This document shows, piece by piece, positions 33,064-43,245 of a stretch of DNA of 64,000 bases. Location of the stretch: assembly GCF_003576645.1 (NCBI RefSeq), contig NC_044919.1:25084476-25148475 (forward strand), read 5' to 3'. This stretch comes from Ipomoea triloba. Lineage: Eukaryota > Streptophyta > Magnoliopsida > Solanales > Convolvulaceae. Made by a program: the position numbers and the translations under genes. The notes under the pieces were generated by a model. It was not told the origin of the DNA and made no database searches. It saw only the letters and a list, made by a program, of their open reading frames with translations. Numbering within the stretch: the stretch's first letter is position 1; every line of letters begins with the position of its first letter.

Positions 33064-33721
33064 AATTTTTTGAGTTGGGCCTATTTATCTTGCTTTTTTA
33101 GGTGGGTTGGGTTGGTCACTTATTTGGCCCAGATTAGGCCAAGCCCGTATTACTCACGGGCTACACAAACTAACCCGATTTAGCCCGCATTAATAAATCT
33201 TATCAATATATATTAGTTTTTCACACGCGTTGCGCAAATATGATAATGTCCAATATTTATTTATTTTTAAATAAGTACTTCAAATATATCAATACAAGAT
33301 TATATTAGGAGATGTTCATGCATATGTAATTGAATGTTAAATTTTTTTATTATTTAAATCGGTAATTCAAAGTATATGAATGCAAGATAATATATGAGAA
33401 GTTGATTATAATTTCACTAAAATAAATGTTTGCAATTTTATAAAAACGCTAATCTAAATAGTTAGTATAAAAATGATAGTAAAAATAAATACTACTTTTG
33501 GTAATAATAATTTATACAGTTTAAATAATATAATAAAGAAATACGATTTACGTTTAAAGTGAACAACTATGATGTAGTCCAAAAAATATTATGGGGCAAT
33601 TTTTCGCTTCAGTTTATTGAGTTTTTTAAATGTTTTAAAAGAATCATTCCCAAGTAGTTAATATGATTGACTTCAAATTATTTTAAGAATTTTTTTTCCT
33701 ATGTTATCAATAGAATACTTG

Positions 33722-33780
<59 letters not shown>
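33722..33780. repeat. (GT)n(AT)n microsatellite
   Basis: Four GT units, then about 25 AT units, inside block R. Copy 2 lacks the expansion. Confidence 0.95.
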
Positions 33781-33781
<1 letters not shown>

Positions 33782-33872
33782 CATTATTTTGTATTATAAC
33801 TTTGATACAGAGTATTTAATTACAACATAGTGTGAAAAGAAGACAATAAATAATGTAGTGAGTATAATTAAT

Positions 33873-34319
33873 GGGTCACACTTGTGTGAGACCGTCTCAC
33901 GGATCATTATTTGTGAGATGGGTTGGGTCGGGTCAAAGCACAATGCAAATGTCATACTTATATGTGCAAATGTCATACTTATATGCTCAAATATAACACT
34001 AATCAAGAATACAATTTTTGTTACTTATAAGAGAAAAAGTAATACATTTTTTATAATAAGTAATGTTGACAAGTGCCCCTTACTTATAAGCGCAAATATA
34101 ATACTTTTGAGGAAAAATGTAATACTGTTAAATCGAAATGTTTTTTATTTTCCCTTAAAAGTATTACATTTACCCTTATAAGTAACAAAAATTTTATTCA
34201 TGATTAATATATCACATTTGAGCATATAAGTATGACATTTGTGCATATAAGTGTTACATTTGCATCTTGATCCGACCCGACCCGTCTCATGGTGAGATGG
34301 TCTCACACAACTTTTTGCC
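33873..34319. mobile_element. MULE-type MITE of the gtgtgagacc family, TSD ATAATTAAT
   Basis: The left end is gggtcacacttgtgtgagac. The right end, reverse-complemented, is ggcaaaaagttgtgtgagac. The perfect 9-base duplication ataattaat stands at 33864-33872 and 34320-34328. The empty site is visible in block R copy 2 near 55350. Internally the two halves are partly complementary, with many acatttg/caaatgt phrases. Confidence 0.93.
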
Positions 34320-34354
34320 ATAATTAATTAATAAATTTGAAGGTAATCTTTGCA

Positions 34355-34556
34355 TTGTAGAAAATAAATACAATATAACTAATGAAATTATATCTTTTTT
34401 TTTATTTTTTTGATAATGAATAAATTTTATTATAGAAAATAGAGACAATATAACTAATGAAATTATATCTTTTTTTTTTTAATTTTTTTGATAATGAATA
34501 AATTTTATTATAGAAAATAGAGACAATATAACTAATGAAATTATCTCTTTTTAAAT
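34355..34556. repeat. Tandem repeat, about 76-bp unit, three copies
   Basis: The phrase acaatataactaatgaaatt occurs three times at even spacing, each followed by a T-run and ttgataatgaataaatttta. Confidence 0.9.
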
Positions 34557-35006
34557 TTTTTTATAATTAATTTTTAAATGCATATGTATTATTATTATTA
34601 TTATTATTATTATTTTGTTGTAGCTACTAATTTATTTAATAAGAGTAATTGAATGTGGTACTTACTTTTCAATAATATACTCTAACATATTCGTAGTATA
34701 TATATAACAATTATATTAACTATGATTAGGATGAGGTTCAGACTTAAGACTTTTTTTTTTTTTATAGAAATTAATGGGTAAGTTAAAAGTTTGGGAAATA
34801 CTGTCAGAAAAGTATGGTATGAATGATGCTGGAAATTAAAGTGTCAGAAATATCAAAAGGAGTGAAAAAGTTAAGAAACTCAAAGGAAGCTATTTCGTGT
34901 GCAATAAGCATGGACACCAAGCATACCAGTGCTATCATTGCAAGGGTAAAATTCATAAAGTTCAATCTGAAGGAGCAAGATGAGTATAGCATTCCCTTAA
35001 ATAGTA

Positions 35007-35263
35007 CTCTCTCTGTCTCATTTTACCTGTCCTACTTACTATTCATTGGTCAAACAAACTCTTTCTTCTTTGTTTATTTTCTTTAGTCATTTTTACTTAT
35101 TTTTAAATTTGATTTTTTGTGTTTAATAGTACTTTAGTGTAGTTTCTAAATATATAAATTTTGTATATTAATACTAAACTTAATATTATGAAAAATTAGA
35201 TTAAAAATAACTTCAGTCAAGCCTCGTTAACCGAATCAAACACATAAAATGGAACAGAGGTAG
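35007..35263. mobile_element. Stowaway MITE, copy 2, TSD TA
   Basis: The left end reads ctctctctgtctcattttac. The right end, reverse-complemented, reads ctacctctgttccattttat. TA stands on both sides (35005-35006, 35264-35265). Best-preserved member of the family in the window. Confidence 0.85.
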
Positions 35264-35405
35264 TAGTTATTTTGAGTAACTCTGGTTTGCTCTAGTTTCT
35301 AAGAGCTTGCATAAAATGATATATTATTAGTACTGAATACTAGTTTGAGTTTTGTAAATTTTAAATGCCTATCAGTATTGATTGGCGGATAAACCATATT
35401 ACCAG

Positions 35406-35543
35406 GGATCAAAACTTGACTGCGGACAGGATGGCAAGGCTCTCGTTGACGCTCCCATTAGGCTTGCAGGAGTTCTGCCACCCCCGGAGGAAGTGAGCAT
35501 TGCTTTGGACGAAGATCTTGCTAGAATTCCAACTTGGAGCTAG
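35406..35543 (+). CDS. Unidentified terminal exon, 45 codons
   Basis: A clean acceptor, attaccag|ggatca, opens a frame that reads GSKLDCGQDGKALVDAPIRL and ends LDEDLARIPTWS before TAG. Base composition is clearly higher in GC than the surroundings, and the peptide looks like a conserved protein end. I do not recognise the family. No upstream exon of the same gene was identified nearby, so it may be an orphan exon left by rearrangement. Confidence 0.5.
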   Translation, partial: GSKLDCGQDGKALVDAPIRLAGVLPPPEEVSIALDEDLARIPTWS

Positions 35544-36120
35544 AGAATAAGTCAACTCTAATATTACAATCTGAACTAGTTCAACGGCTATTTGTTAGGT
35601 AGTTCACCGAAATAAGAAAACACACAATAACAAGAAAGCAATAAAGAACACTAAGATTTAGTAACCCAATTTGGAAAATTCAACTATGTAGCATCCCATT
35701 AAATGACTGTTCGATTCTTCATTTACCTTAAGGAAGCTATATATGGAATCACACTGAAGAACATTAAGGACTCAAACATGAATTGCTAAGACTCAACTAA
35801 TTTTTGAAGAGTATCGTATCGGCGTGTGATGTTTTATCATTACTCCAGATCAAATTGAAGCTTTCATGGACGCTAATGATTGAAGAGATATCTGAGGCTA
35901 TTCCCTTCCGTGCCTTTTAACACACTTTCATTACATAATAAATATGCGCAGACTTTCGTCAACAACAAGATTCACATAAGGCCAGGCTTCTAACGAATAC
36001 TTATGCTGCCTGGCATATATTTGTTATTCGAACATATTCCAAAATACAAGCATTTTAACACAAGACTCACATAATATGATAAACTAAATATAATTGATAT
36101 TTGATAGAAAATTAATAGTG
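35544..36120. other. Spacer between the orphan exon and the P450 stop codon
   Basis: No recognised feature. The part next to 36121 should hold the P450 3'UTR on the minus strand. Confidence 0.4.
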
Positions 36121-38556
36121 TCACTTGCGTTTGGTGACCTTAATCTTCAAACCATGTTTCTTCTCAAGAAGAATCGAATCCGTAATCACAATTGGACGAT
36201 GAGGTTCAACTAGGTGCCACTGATAATGGCATATTATGTTAGCTGCAACCATTTTCACAACGATAAAGGCCATCTCCTTGCCTATACAAGTCCTAGGTCC
36301 AGCATTGAAAGCTGGAAACTTGTAAGATGGCTGGTGCTTGATTCCTCCATTAGGCGAAATCCACCTCTCAGGCTTGAACTCCAAGCAGTCTTCACCCCAT
36401 ATGGCTTCAATCCTCCCCATTGCATAAAATGGGATTATTATTTTGGTGTTTGGGGTGACAACGTGGCCACTGGGGAGCACATCCTTCTCCACCGGGATCT
36501 TGTGGTTAAAAGGCACGGAAGGGAATAGCCTCAGAGATTCACAAAAGGCAGCATGGAGATACACCAACTCCTGACATTCTTCTACCTTAAAAACCCTGTC
36601 TTGTTTTACTAGATTATTTGGCTTTAGTTCAAGGATCTCTCCAAGGATTTTTGATTGAACCAATGGGTTTTTGGCGAGGAGGAAAAAGAACCAAGTGAGA
36701 GCTGAAGCCGTGGTGTCTCCCCCAGCAACAATCAAAGTCAGAAAGGTGTCTCTGAGAAATTGCGTGGACTTTTCCCTGTGTGCTTCCATGTGTGACGTCA
36801 GCATGCTGAAACTGCCCGCCTCGGAATCTTCTTCATGTAGTTTTTGGTTTTTGTTGAGCTCATCTTTCCTCTCCGAAAGGATTGGGTAAATGAACTGATC
36901 AATAGCCTCCCAAGCTTGACTAAGATTCTTCTCTCTATCAACCCCAGTAAACCATTTCTGTAGCTTCCAACACCTTGTAAGTGAAAAATAAGTCCATAAA
37001 CAAATTTATATATAAAATATATAAATAAACAACGGGATTTAAATTTTAAGAAAAATATCCCCGCTGAAAAATTGGTACGAAACCAAAAAGATCGAATTTA
37101 TTTACACAAAACAAATAAAAGGAAAAGAGGGTTTGATAAACTCAAAATACAAACACAAACAGAAAGAAGGAACGAAGCCTGTTTGGTTGGATGTAGTTTG
37201 GGGAGATTGAATTGCAATTCAGTGAATTCTCAAACTACAGTGTTTGGTTGGAGGGACAAATGATGAATTGCAATTCGATGGAGAGAAGGGCAATTTATTG
37301 GTGTAAAGACAATTTTGCCCCTCCTCCTATATCCTTTATCTTTTTTTTTTTATTTTTTAATTTGAAAGAATTATTATTAGATTATTATTTTGAAAGAATT
37401 ATTATTATTATTATTATTATTATTTTGAAATTATTATTATTATTATTATTACTACTACTATTACTACAACATCTACTAAAATATAAGGGCATTTTAATAA
37501 TTTTGTCGCTTCTTACCTTTCAATTCCCTGTACTCCTATTTCTACCTACCAAACATTGTAATTTCAATTCCTACTTTATTTATTGAATTGCAATTTCACC
37601 GAATTACAATTCTTTTCCTCCCTAATTCTCTCATCCCAACCAAACGTCCTGTAAGTCTTTCTTAAAATCGATTCACTACCTCCGGAGGTTGTTAGGTGCA
37701 TTGTAACCTTACTCTCTCAGTATAAAATTGGTCACGGCTTAATTAAAGTTTGAGTACTCAAACTAATAAATTCAACGAACTGGAACATCAACCACTTAAA
37801 TATAATTTTTTTTTGTATACACTTAAATATAATTTTAATTATGCTAAAAATTCCAACAAACCTTTCCGGGAGTAGATGTCTGTAGAGAATAGCGTTCACT
37901 CCATCCCTGATTGCATTACGGACCGGATGGTCTACCCCTCCCAGTGACTCAACGGAGAGGCTACCGGGATCCTTATCTAGAAACTGTTGGCAACTTATGT
38001 CAAAACCCATCCTTTGAAAAAGCTCTTGCAAATCAAAGCAGGTTCCCGCTTGAACGTAATGGTCGAGAGCGGGGAACAGCCCACTTTCCATCTTGTGCAA
38101 GACGTTCCTCTCAAGGGAAGCGCGGAAGTTGGCGTGGTTCATGAGGGGCATGGTGGTCTTCCTGTGAAGCTCCCATAAGTGGGAGTCAGTGTTGATAATC
38201 CCATCTCCCAGAATCTGAAATATTTTGTTGAATTGGGGACCCTTTGGGTAGTTGTTGAAGTTTTTGGAGAGGATGTGGTTGATATTGGCCGGGTCACAAG
38301 TGAGAAGCATGAAATTAGTGTTGGAAAACCATGGGCCTTTGATCTCGATTGTGCCGCCATTGTGTCTGAGAAGCTCCGTTGCATATTCGTGGAAACGGTG
38401 AGCATTTTGGGCGATCCCTGGGAACATTCCTAGGACGGGCCAATTTGTGGGAGCAAAGGTTTTGCTGCGTTTCTTGCAAACCCATACCAAACAAAATATA
38501 CCAAAGCATAACACACTCAAAACAACTGCACCATCAAACGCTTTGAGGGTACTCAT
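36121..38556 (-). CDS. Cytochrome P450, CYP96-like, two exons, 515 aa
   Basis: Exon 1 is 38556-37862 and exon 2 is 36973-36121. The donor ggaaag|gtttgt and acceptor ttacaag|gtgttgg join in phase 2 to give LLPERCWKLQKW, exactly in frame, and total 1548 nt including stop. An N-terminal membrane anchor (VVLSVLCFGIFCLVWV) precedes NWPVLGMFPG. The I-helix oxygen site is AGGDTT, the K-helix is ESLR, the PERF region is FKPERW and the haem loop is FNAGPRTCIG with the cysteine ligand. The CYP86 clan hydroxylates fatty chains at the ER; CYP96 members such as MAH1 oxidise wax alkanes mid-chain. The substrate here is unproved. The start at 38556 is preferred over an upstream ATG at 38589 because it leads directly into the anchor. 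Confidence 0.88.
37176..37652. mobile_element. MITE in the P450 intron
   Basis: The left end reads cctgtttggttggatg. The right end, reverse-complemented, reads aggacgtttggttgggatg. Both then turn to gaattgcaatt/gaattgtaatt. (ATT)n runs fill the middle (37380-37450). A target duplication is not clear. It makes up about half of the 888-bp intron. Confidence 0.65.
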
Positions 38557-38720
38557 TATATTGTATCTTAGCTTATTTCTAGTTCTCAAAAAAAAAAGCT
38601 TATTTCTATGATCACTAGTAGCTAGCTAGGTACTTAGGTAGATGATAGAAAACTACTTGACTATTATTTGTACTGTGGCAACTGATGGCAAGTGATAATA
38701 AGATCCCTCACAACAGTACA

Positions 38721-38727
38721 TTTTATA
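38721..38727 (-). promoter_or_regulatory. TATA box of the P450 gene
   Basis: TATAAAA on the minus strand, about 165 bases before the ATG. In the duplicated upstream region (40757 onward) the same place reads acatttattagg, so the box is lost there. Confidence 0.5.
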
Positions 38728-38800
38728 AGAGAGGAATAGGTATGCCCAAAATATCCTCATCTTTTACTCTACGCGTTTCCGGCCAAATTAGACGTGACCC

Positions 38801-39012
38801 AATCATTATTGGCTTATTGCATAGACCATGGACACACAGCTGTGTGGACAAAAAATAAAAAGTACATTATTTTTGTATTGAAGGTACATTATTTTTGTAC
38901 TGTAGGTACATTATTTCAGTACAAAAATAATGTACCTTCAGTACAAAAATAATGTACTTTTTATTTTTGGTCCACACGGCTGTGTGGACCATGGTCCATG
39001 CAATAATTTGCC
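38801..39012. mobile_element. Hairpin MITE of the tggacc family, about 212 bp
   Basis: Nearly one perfect palindrome: ttgcatagaccatgg at the left, and ccatggtccatgcaataatt at the right after tccacacggctgtgtggacc. The flanks gacgtgacc and gatgtgacc act as a 9-base duplication. The paralogous copy at about 40813-40825 has one gatgtgact and no insertion. The interior repeats tacattatttttgta. Confidence 0.85.
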
Positions 39013-39138
39013 GATGTGACCCTGGTGGGTTCCAGCTCCAAACTTGTGTTTAATGATTTTGGAATGGGAAGAACTAGAATAAATGTTTTGTTTTGGTTTT
39101 GATTCTTTGTAATGAACTTGGACAGGGATGTCATTCTA

Positions 39139-39393
39139 CCAATAGTTATATGTGACCACGGTCTAAAAACGATGTCGTTTTCAAATTTACCCGCTGCAAC
39201 ATGTATTTTTATAACTCATAATAATGTACATTATTTTAAAGCATCATGTATATTATTCTAACTCATAAAGTACATTATCTTACTCTAAAAATTTTACTAT
39301 TCTAATACATAAAATACATTATTTTAACTCATAAAATTGAGACAGTGATTTTGAATTGTGGCCATCACAGCTGTAATAATTTGCCGCACTCTA
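39139..39393. mobile_element. MITE of the tggacc family, diverged
   Basis: The left end reads gtgaccacggtctaaaaac. The right end reads gtggccatcacagctgtaat followed by aatttgccg, the family terminus. The flanks cattctac and cactctac resemble a duplication. The sequence is absent from copy 2 of the duplicated region. The interior repeats aactcataaaatacattatt. Confidence 0.7.
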
Positions 39394-39750
39394 CAAACAC
39401 TTTATAGGTAAGTAGGCTTATATGTATTTTTGAAATGCTCTCAATTCTTTCATTGCAATTCATTACTATTTTTTTAGATTATATTTATGCAATTCCAGTT
39501 CACTTTAAAACAAAATAAACTCTCTGATCTATTCCATTTTACTTATTCTATTTACAATTCATTTTACTTATTGTATTTACAATTCATTATTTAAACCAAC
39601 TCTTTCTTCTATTTTCTTATTATTTTAAATTTGAATTTTTTGTTTGTGTTTAATAGTACTAATGTAGTTTCTATATATAATCATATATATTAATATTAAA
39701 CTTAATATTTTAAAATTTTGAATTGTAAATAATTTTAGTCTAGCCTTGTT

Positions 39751-39853
39751 TTTTTTTTTTTGTTTTTTTTTAAATAAACGAGATCAATTATCATTAGTAA
39801 CTCAATAACTCAGCAATACAATTAGGAGGGATAGAAACCCACGAACCCAGGCC
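39751..39853 (-). mobile_element. Truncated LINE/SINE 3' end, 103 bp, 14-bp TSD
   Basis: Poly(A) on the minus strand (T-run 39751-39770) follows ctcgtttattt, an ending common in plant non-LTR elements. The perfect duplication agtctagccttgtt stands at 39737-39750 and 39854-39867. The insertion lies in a Stowaway-like MITE. The length indicates strong 5' truncation. Confidence 0.9.
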
Positions 39854-39939
39854 AGTCTAGCCTTGTTAACTGAACTAAACACATAATAACAACATCATCA
39901 TTTAAGTAATAAAAAAATGGACCCACATTTTAAGTATTA

Positions 39940-40705
39940 ACATGTTTGTTGTTACCCTAGAAACATAAAAATTAATCTATTTAGAAAATTAATTAAGATG
40001 TTGGGTTCGTTAAAACTTTCTTAGAATTTTTTTTTTAAATCTCTAATATATCATTGCTATATAAAAAAAAAAATTATAAAACAACTTGTAAAACCATATA
40101 TGCCAAAAAATCCAGCATGTAACAAGAATATTCAAAATGCAAAATAGTACATTGTACATATATAAAAAGGGGTTGAAAGAGACAAATTCCGTCGATAAAG
40201 TGTTGTTATCCTTCGTAATTGTGGGTGGGACAAATTTCTTATATTTATAAGAGGCTTTGAACATGGCACCAAAAATGATAAATATGTAATTGAATAAATT
40301 TAGTAGATTCACAATTATTCGAGATTTTTTTTTTACCCCTACGTGATTTTTTTAAAAAGTATTTTGAAACACCCCCTATGCGATATATACTTTCATTAAA
40401 GGAAAAAACTTGTGTGAGACCATCTTAAGGGTCTCAATACGTGAGATGGGTCGGATATTTGATTAATGAGGTCAAATCTTGATTAATGGGTTGGATCTTT
40501 GACCTCATTAATCAAAGATCCGACCCGTCTCACGGATTGAGACCCATGAGACGGTCTCACACAAGTGTTACCCTTCATTAAATTGATATCATAAAATTAA
40601 ATTCACATTGACATAAACTTTTTTTGAATCAAAGAGTACACCAAATGTGAAAATAATTTCTTACCTTTTAAATTCAACAACCAAACTCCCTCTAATATTG
40701 TGAGA
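39940..40705. mobile_element. MITE-like element related to 7745-8001, with a nested MULE MITE
   Basis: 39980-40062 matches 7900-7985. The right end (ttcaacaaccaaactccctct) complements the left end of the other copy. It also holds the 40401-40573 element. The left end is unclear. Confidence 0.5.
40401..40573. mobile_element. MULE-type hairpin MITE of the gtgtgagacc family, 173 bp, TSD TTCATTAAA
   Basis: The ends are ggaaaaaacttgtgtgagac and, reverse-complemented, gggtaacacttgtgtgagac. The duplication ttcattaaa is perfect (40392-40400, 40574-40582). The two halves are complementary almost throughout. Confidence 0.95.
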
Positions 40706-40732
40706 AAGAAGAGCAATATTCATTCCCCCTTG

Positions 40733-41575
40733 GTGTACTGTGGCAACTCCATCACAATCGTACATTTATTAGGAGAGGAATAGTTATCCCATAATATTCT
40801 GTTACTCTACGCCTCCAAATAGATGTGACTAGGGTGGGTTCTAGTTCCAAACTTGTGTTTCATGATTTTGAAATTGGAAGAACTAGAAAGAAAGGTTGGA
40901 TTTGAATTCTTCTAAATGAACATAGACAATGATGAGACTACACACTAAGGGTATATGTATTTTTTAAATGCATGCTCTCAATTTTTTCATATCATTGGCA
41001 ATTACAATTCACTACTACTTTTTTTTTTTTTTTTAACATTCATGAAATTCCAATTCACTTTAAAACAAAATAAATTTGTTGGGCGTCGTTGGGTTGGCCG
41101 AGTTTAGCCCCTGCTCGATTCGAGACGTGACGTTGTGGCTTACCATGGAGGGATGTGGTTAAATAGTTAATGCACCAATTGTTTTTAAGTAGGATATGAC
41201 AATCAAATAGCTAAAGAATTTAGTGGTTAAGCGGCTTAACTTACAGCAGTCACCTAGCATAGTGCAACGCTGAGATCCAACAAAATTATCAATTCCATTT
41301 TACCTATTTTATGTGTCATTCATTGATTAAACTAACTCTTTCTTCTTTTATTTTTTTTTTTATTTTTTATTATTTGTACATTTAAATTTTTGTGTTTATT
41401 AGCATTTTAATTTTAGTATAGTTTGAAATATATAGATTATATATATTAATACTAAATTTAATATTTAAACAATTGAAGGGAATAATTTCAATTAAGCATC
41501 TGTAATCCAACCACGTACATATATATAATAACAACATTTCTGTAATAAGAAAATGCGACCCACCTTTTCCTGGAG
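40733..41575. repeat. P450 upstream region, duplicated copy 2
   Basis: A promoter-side copy without a P450 body. It matches copy 1 (38672-39925) as described there and carries its own insertion at 41077-41282. The MITE at 41284-41500 is shared by both copies and so predates the duplication. Confidence 0.85.
41077..41282. mobile_element. Short solo LTR or TRIM-like element, 206 bp, TSD AAATT
   Basis: Begins tgttgggcgtcg and ends gatccaaca (TG...CA with tgttgg/ccaaca). AAATT stands on both sides (41072-41076, 41283-41287). Copy 1 of the duplicated region shows the empty site near 39513. No coding capacity. Confidence 0.8.
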
Positions 41576-41966
41576 GCCAGACAAAAAGTTTATATGCAAG
41601 GATTGTAAGACTTGTAAGTCTAAATGTGTAATAAGCTTATGAGCGGAAAAATAAATTTAAAAATTGTGTACATAATTTGTGTATACTTTCCAATTTTTGT
41701 TTCTTGATGTGATAAATAAGGAAACTATTTATGTCACATGGATCCGGCCTCTAAAAAGTATTCACTACATCAAAAATTTAAGAATGGAATAAAAATTGGA
41801 AGTACAAATAAAAAGTATACATCTATTTTCCAATCTATTAGGGTTGGGCCATAGTAATAACATTTTAAGTATTAAAAAAAAAAAGAACAAAAAAACAGAA
41901 GGCCCACCTTGCCCAAAAGGCCAGACAGAAAATAGATGGGCTTATGGTCGACCGTGCATTCTATAT

Positions 41967-42332
41967 GGTAAATTATTACGTGGATCATGGTTCAAAACGA
42001 AATTATTTTGATGTTTTTAAAAAAAATCTTTATTTTGTGTGCATGTTAGAATAATGAATATTCTGAGATAAGATAATGTATTTTATGAGTTAGAATAAAT
42101 TAGAATAATGATCTTTATATGTGTACAATAAATAAATTTTTATGTTAAGATAATATATTTTATGAGTTAGAATAATGTATTTTATTTGTTTGAATAATGA
42201 AATTTTTGGGGGTAAGGTAATGTATTTTATGAGTTAGAATAACGTATTTTATGTGTTAGAATAATGTAATTTATGTGTTTTTGGGCTGTGGTCCACAAAG
42301 CTGTGTGAACCACGATCCACGCAATAATGATT
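41967..42332. mobile_element. MITE of the tggacc family, third copy
   Basis: The left end reads aaattattacgtggatcatg. The right end reads gtgtgaaccacgatccacgc then aataatg. The interior repeats ttagaataatgtattttatg, the complement of phrases in the copy at 39139. A partial fourth copy follows from 42340 (attgtggactctgattcaaa) with two gtacataatttattaac phrases. Confidence 0.75.
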
Positions 42333-42565
42333 GGCATTGCATTGTGGACTCTGATTCAAAATGATATTCAAACGGTTTACCTGCAGTTAATATATTATGT
42401 ACTTTCAGTTGAAAAATTACTTACCTATAAATAAATTGGAGGTACATAATGTGTTAATTGTAATATGTATATAATTTATTAACCGAATGTACATAATATG
42501 TTAACTGCATCTACATAATACGTTAATTATAATATGTACATAATTTATTAACTACAAATATATAA

Positions 42566-43115
42566 GAGTCACACTTGTGTAAGACCGTCTTACAGATCTT
42601 AAGCCGTGAGACGGGTTGGATTTAGAGTAGTTTTTTTTTAATACTACTGACTCTACCACCACCTCCCGTATAAAGGGAAGGGTTTGATGCCACTGGACCA
42701 CAAGGTCCTTGGCTGTTTTTCACTTATGATAGAAATCATAATATGTAATTATTACCAAAAATTTAATATCAATTCGAAATAAATAAACTGTTGCTTATAA
42801 TAGATAGTGTAATATTTATATATGAAATTGTGATACCATTAAGCTAAGGTAAAATGATTGTTATTAATGATAAACATTATAATATTTATAACTGAAATTC
42901 TGATACTTACCAATTGTAATTCTAATGTAACTATTGTAACACTTACATGTGAAATGTTAGTTACTTATGAAAGAAATTGTAATACTTATTGTAGAAAATT
43001 TAACAAATATTGTAATACTTATAACTGAATTTGTGATACTTACACACCCAATTGTCTACAACTCGATCCGTCTCACGGATCAGGATTCGTGAGACGGTGT
43101 CACAAATTTTTGTCA
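42566..43115. mobile_element. MULE-type MITE of the gtgtgagacc family, with a SINE inside
   Basis: The left end is gagtcacacttgtgtaagac. The right end, reverse-complemented, is tgacaaaaatttgtgacacc. Internal phrases such as gtaatacttataactgaa recur. A SINE occupies 42631-42714. The target duplication is no longer clear. Confidence 0.75.
42631..42714 (-). mobile_element. SINE fragment (Au-like), minus orientation
   Basis: On the minus strand it starts gccaaggaccttgtggtcca and reads tcaaacccttccctttatac, gggaggtggtggtaga, ending in a poly(A) run. The same head occurs at 55850 and, decayed, at 45231. Confidence 0.8.
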
Positions 43116-43245
43116 CAATCTTTTCACTGAGTTGAAATCTTATCTTCAATGGTGAGGCATTATCTTTTTATTCAAAGAAGTAAAGCAATTGCAAGTATAG
43201 TCGAAGGGATAAATACAATATATTTATAAGAAAGTATTTTTTAAC

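Larger units (their letters stand above)
33200..34800. repeat. Dispersed block R, copy 1 (related to 54325-55660)
   Basis: Shares with the second copy, in the same order, phrases such as gcgttgcgc, aattgaatgttgaatttttt-like, ataaatactactttt, aagtagttaatatgattg, aacattattttgta and the end tatagaaattaatggg. No coding frame. It may be an old element or part of a larger segmental duplication. Copy 1 holds a MULE MITE (33873-34319) absent from copy 2. Confidence 0.75.
38672..39925. repeat. P450 upstream region, duplicated copy 1
   Basis: Matches 40733-41575 in order: actgtggcaact, ttactctacgc, ccaaacttgtgtttaatgat, then gctctcaattctttcat, ttcactttaaaacaaaataa and a Stowaway-like MITE. Copy 1 holds three insertions absent from copy 2 (38801-39012, 39139-39393 and 39751-39853). 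Confidence 0.85.

Noticed and set aside
34823..35086. A gag zinc-knuckle or small gene in 34823-35086
   Set aside because: A C-x-K-H-G-H-like phrase can be read near 34895, but spacing is poor and the frame runs into a Stowaway MITE. Too weak to call.
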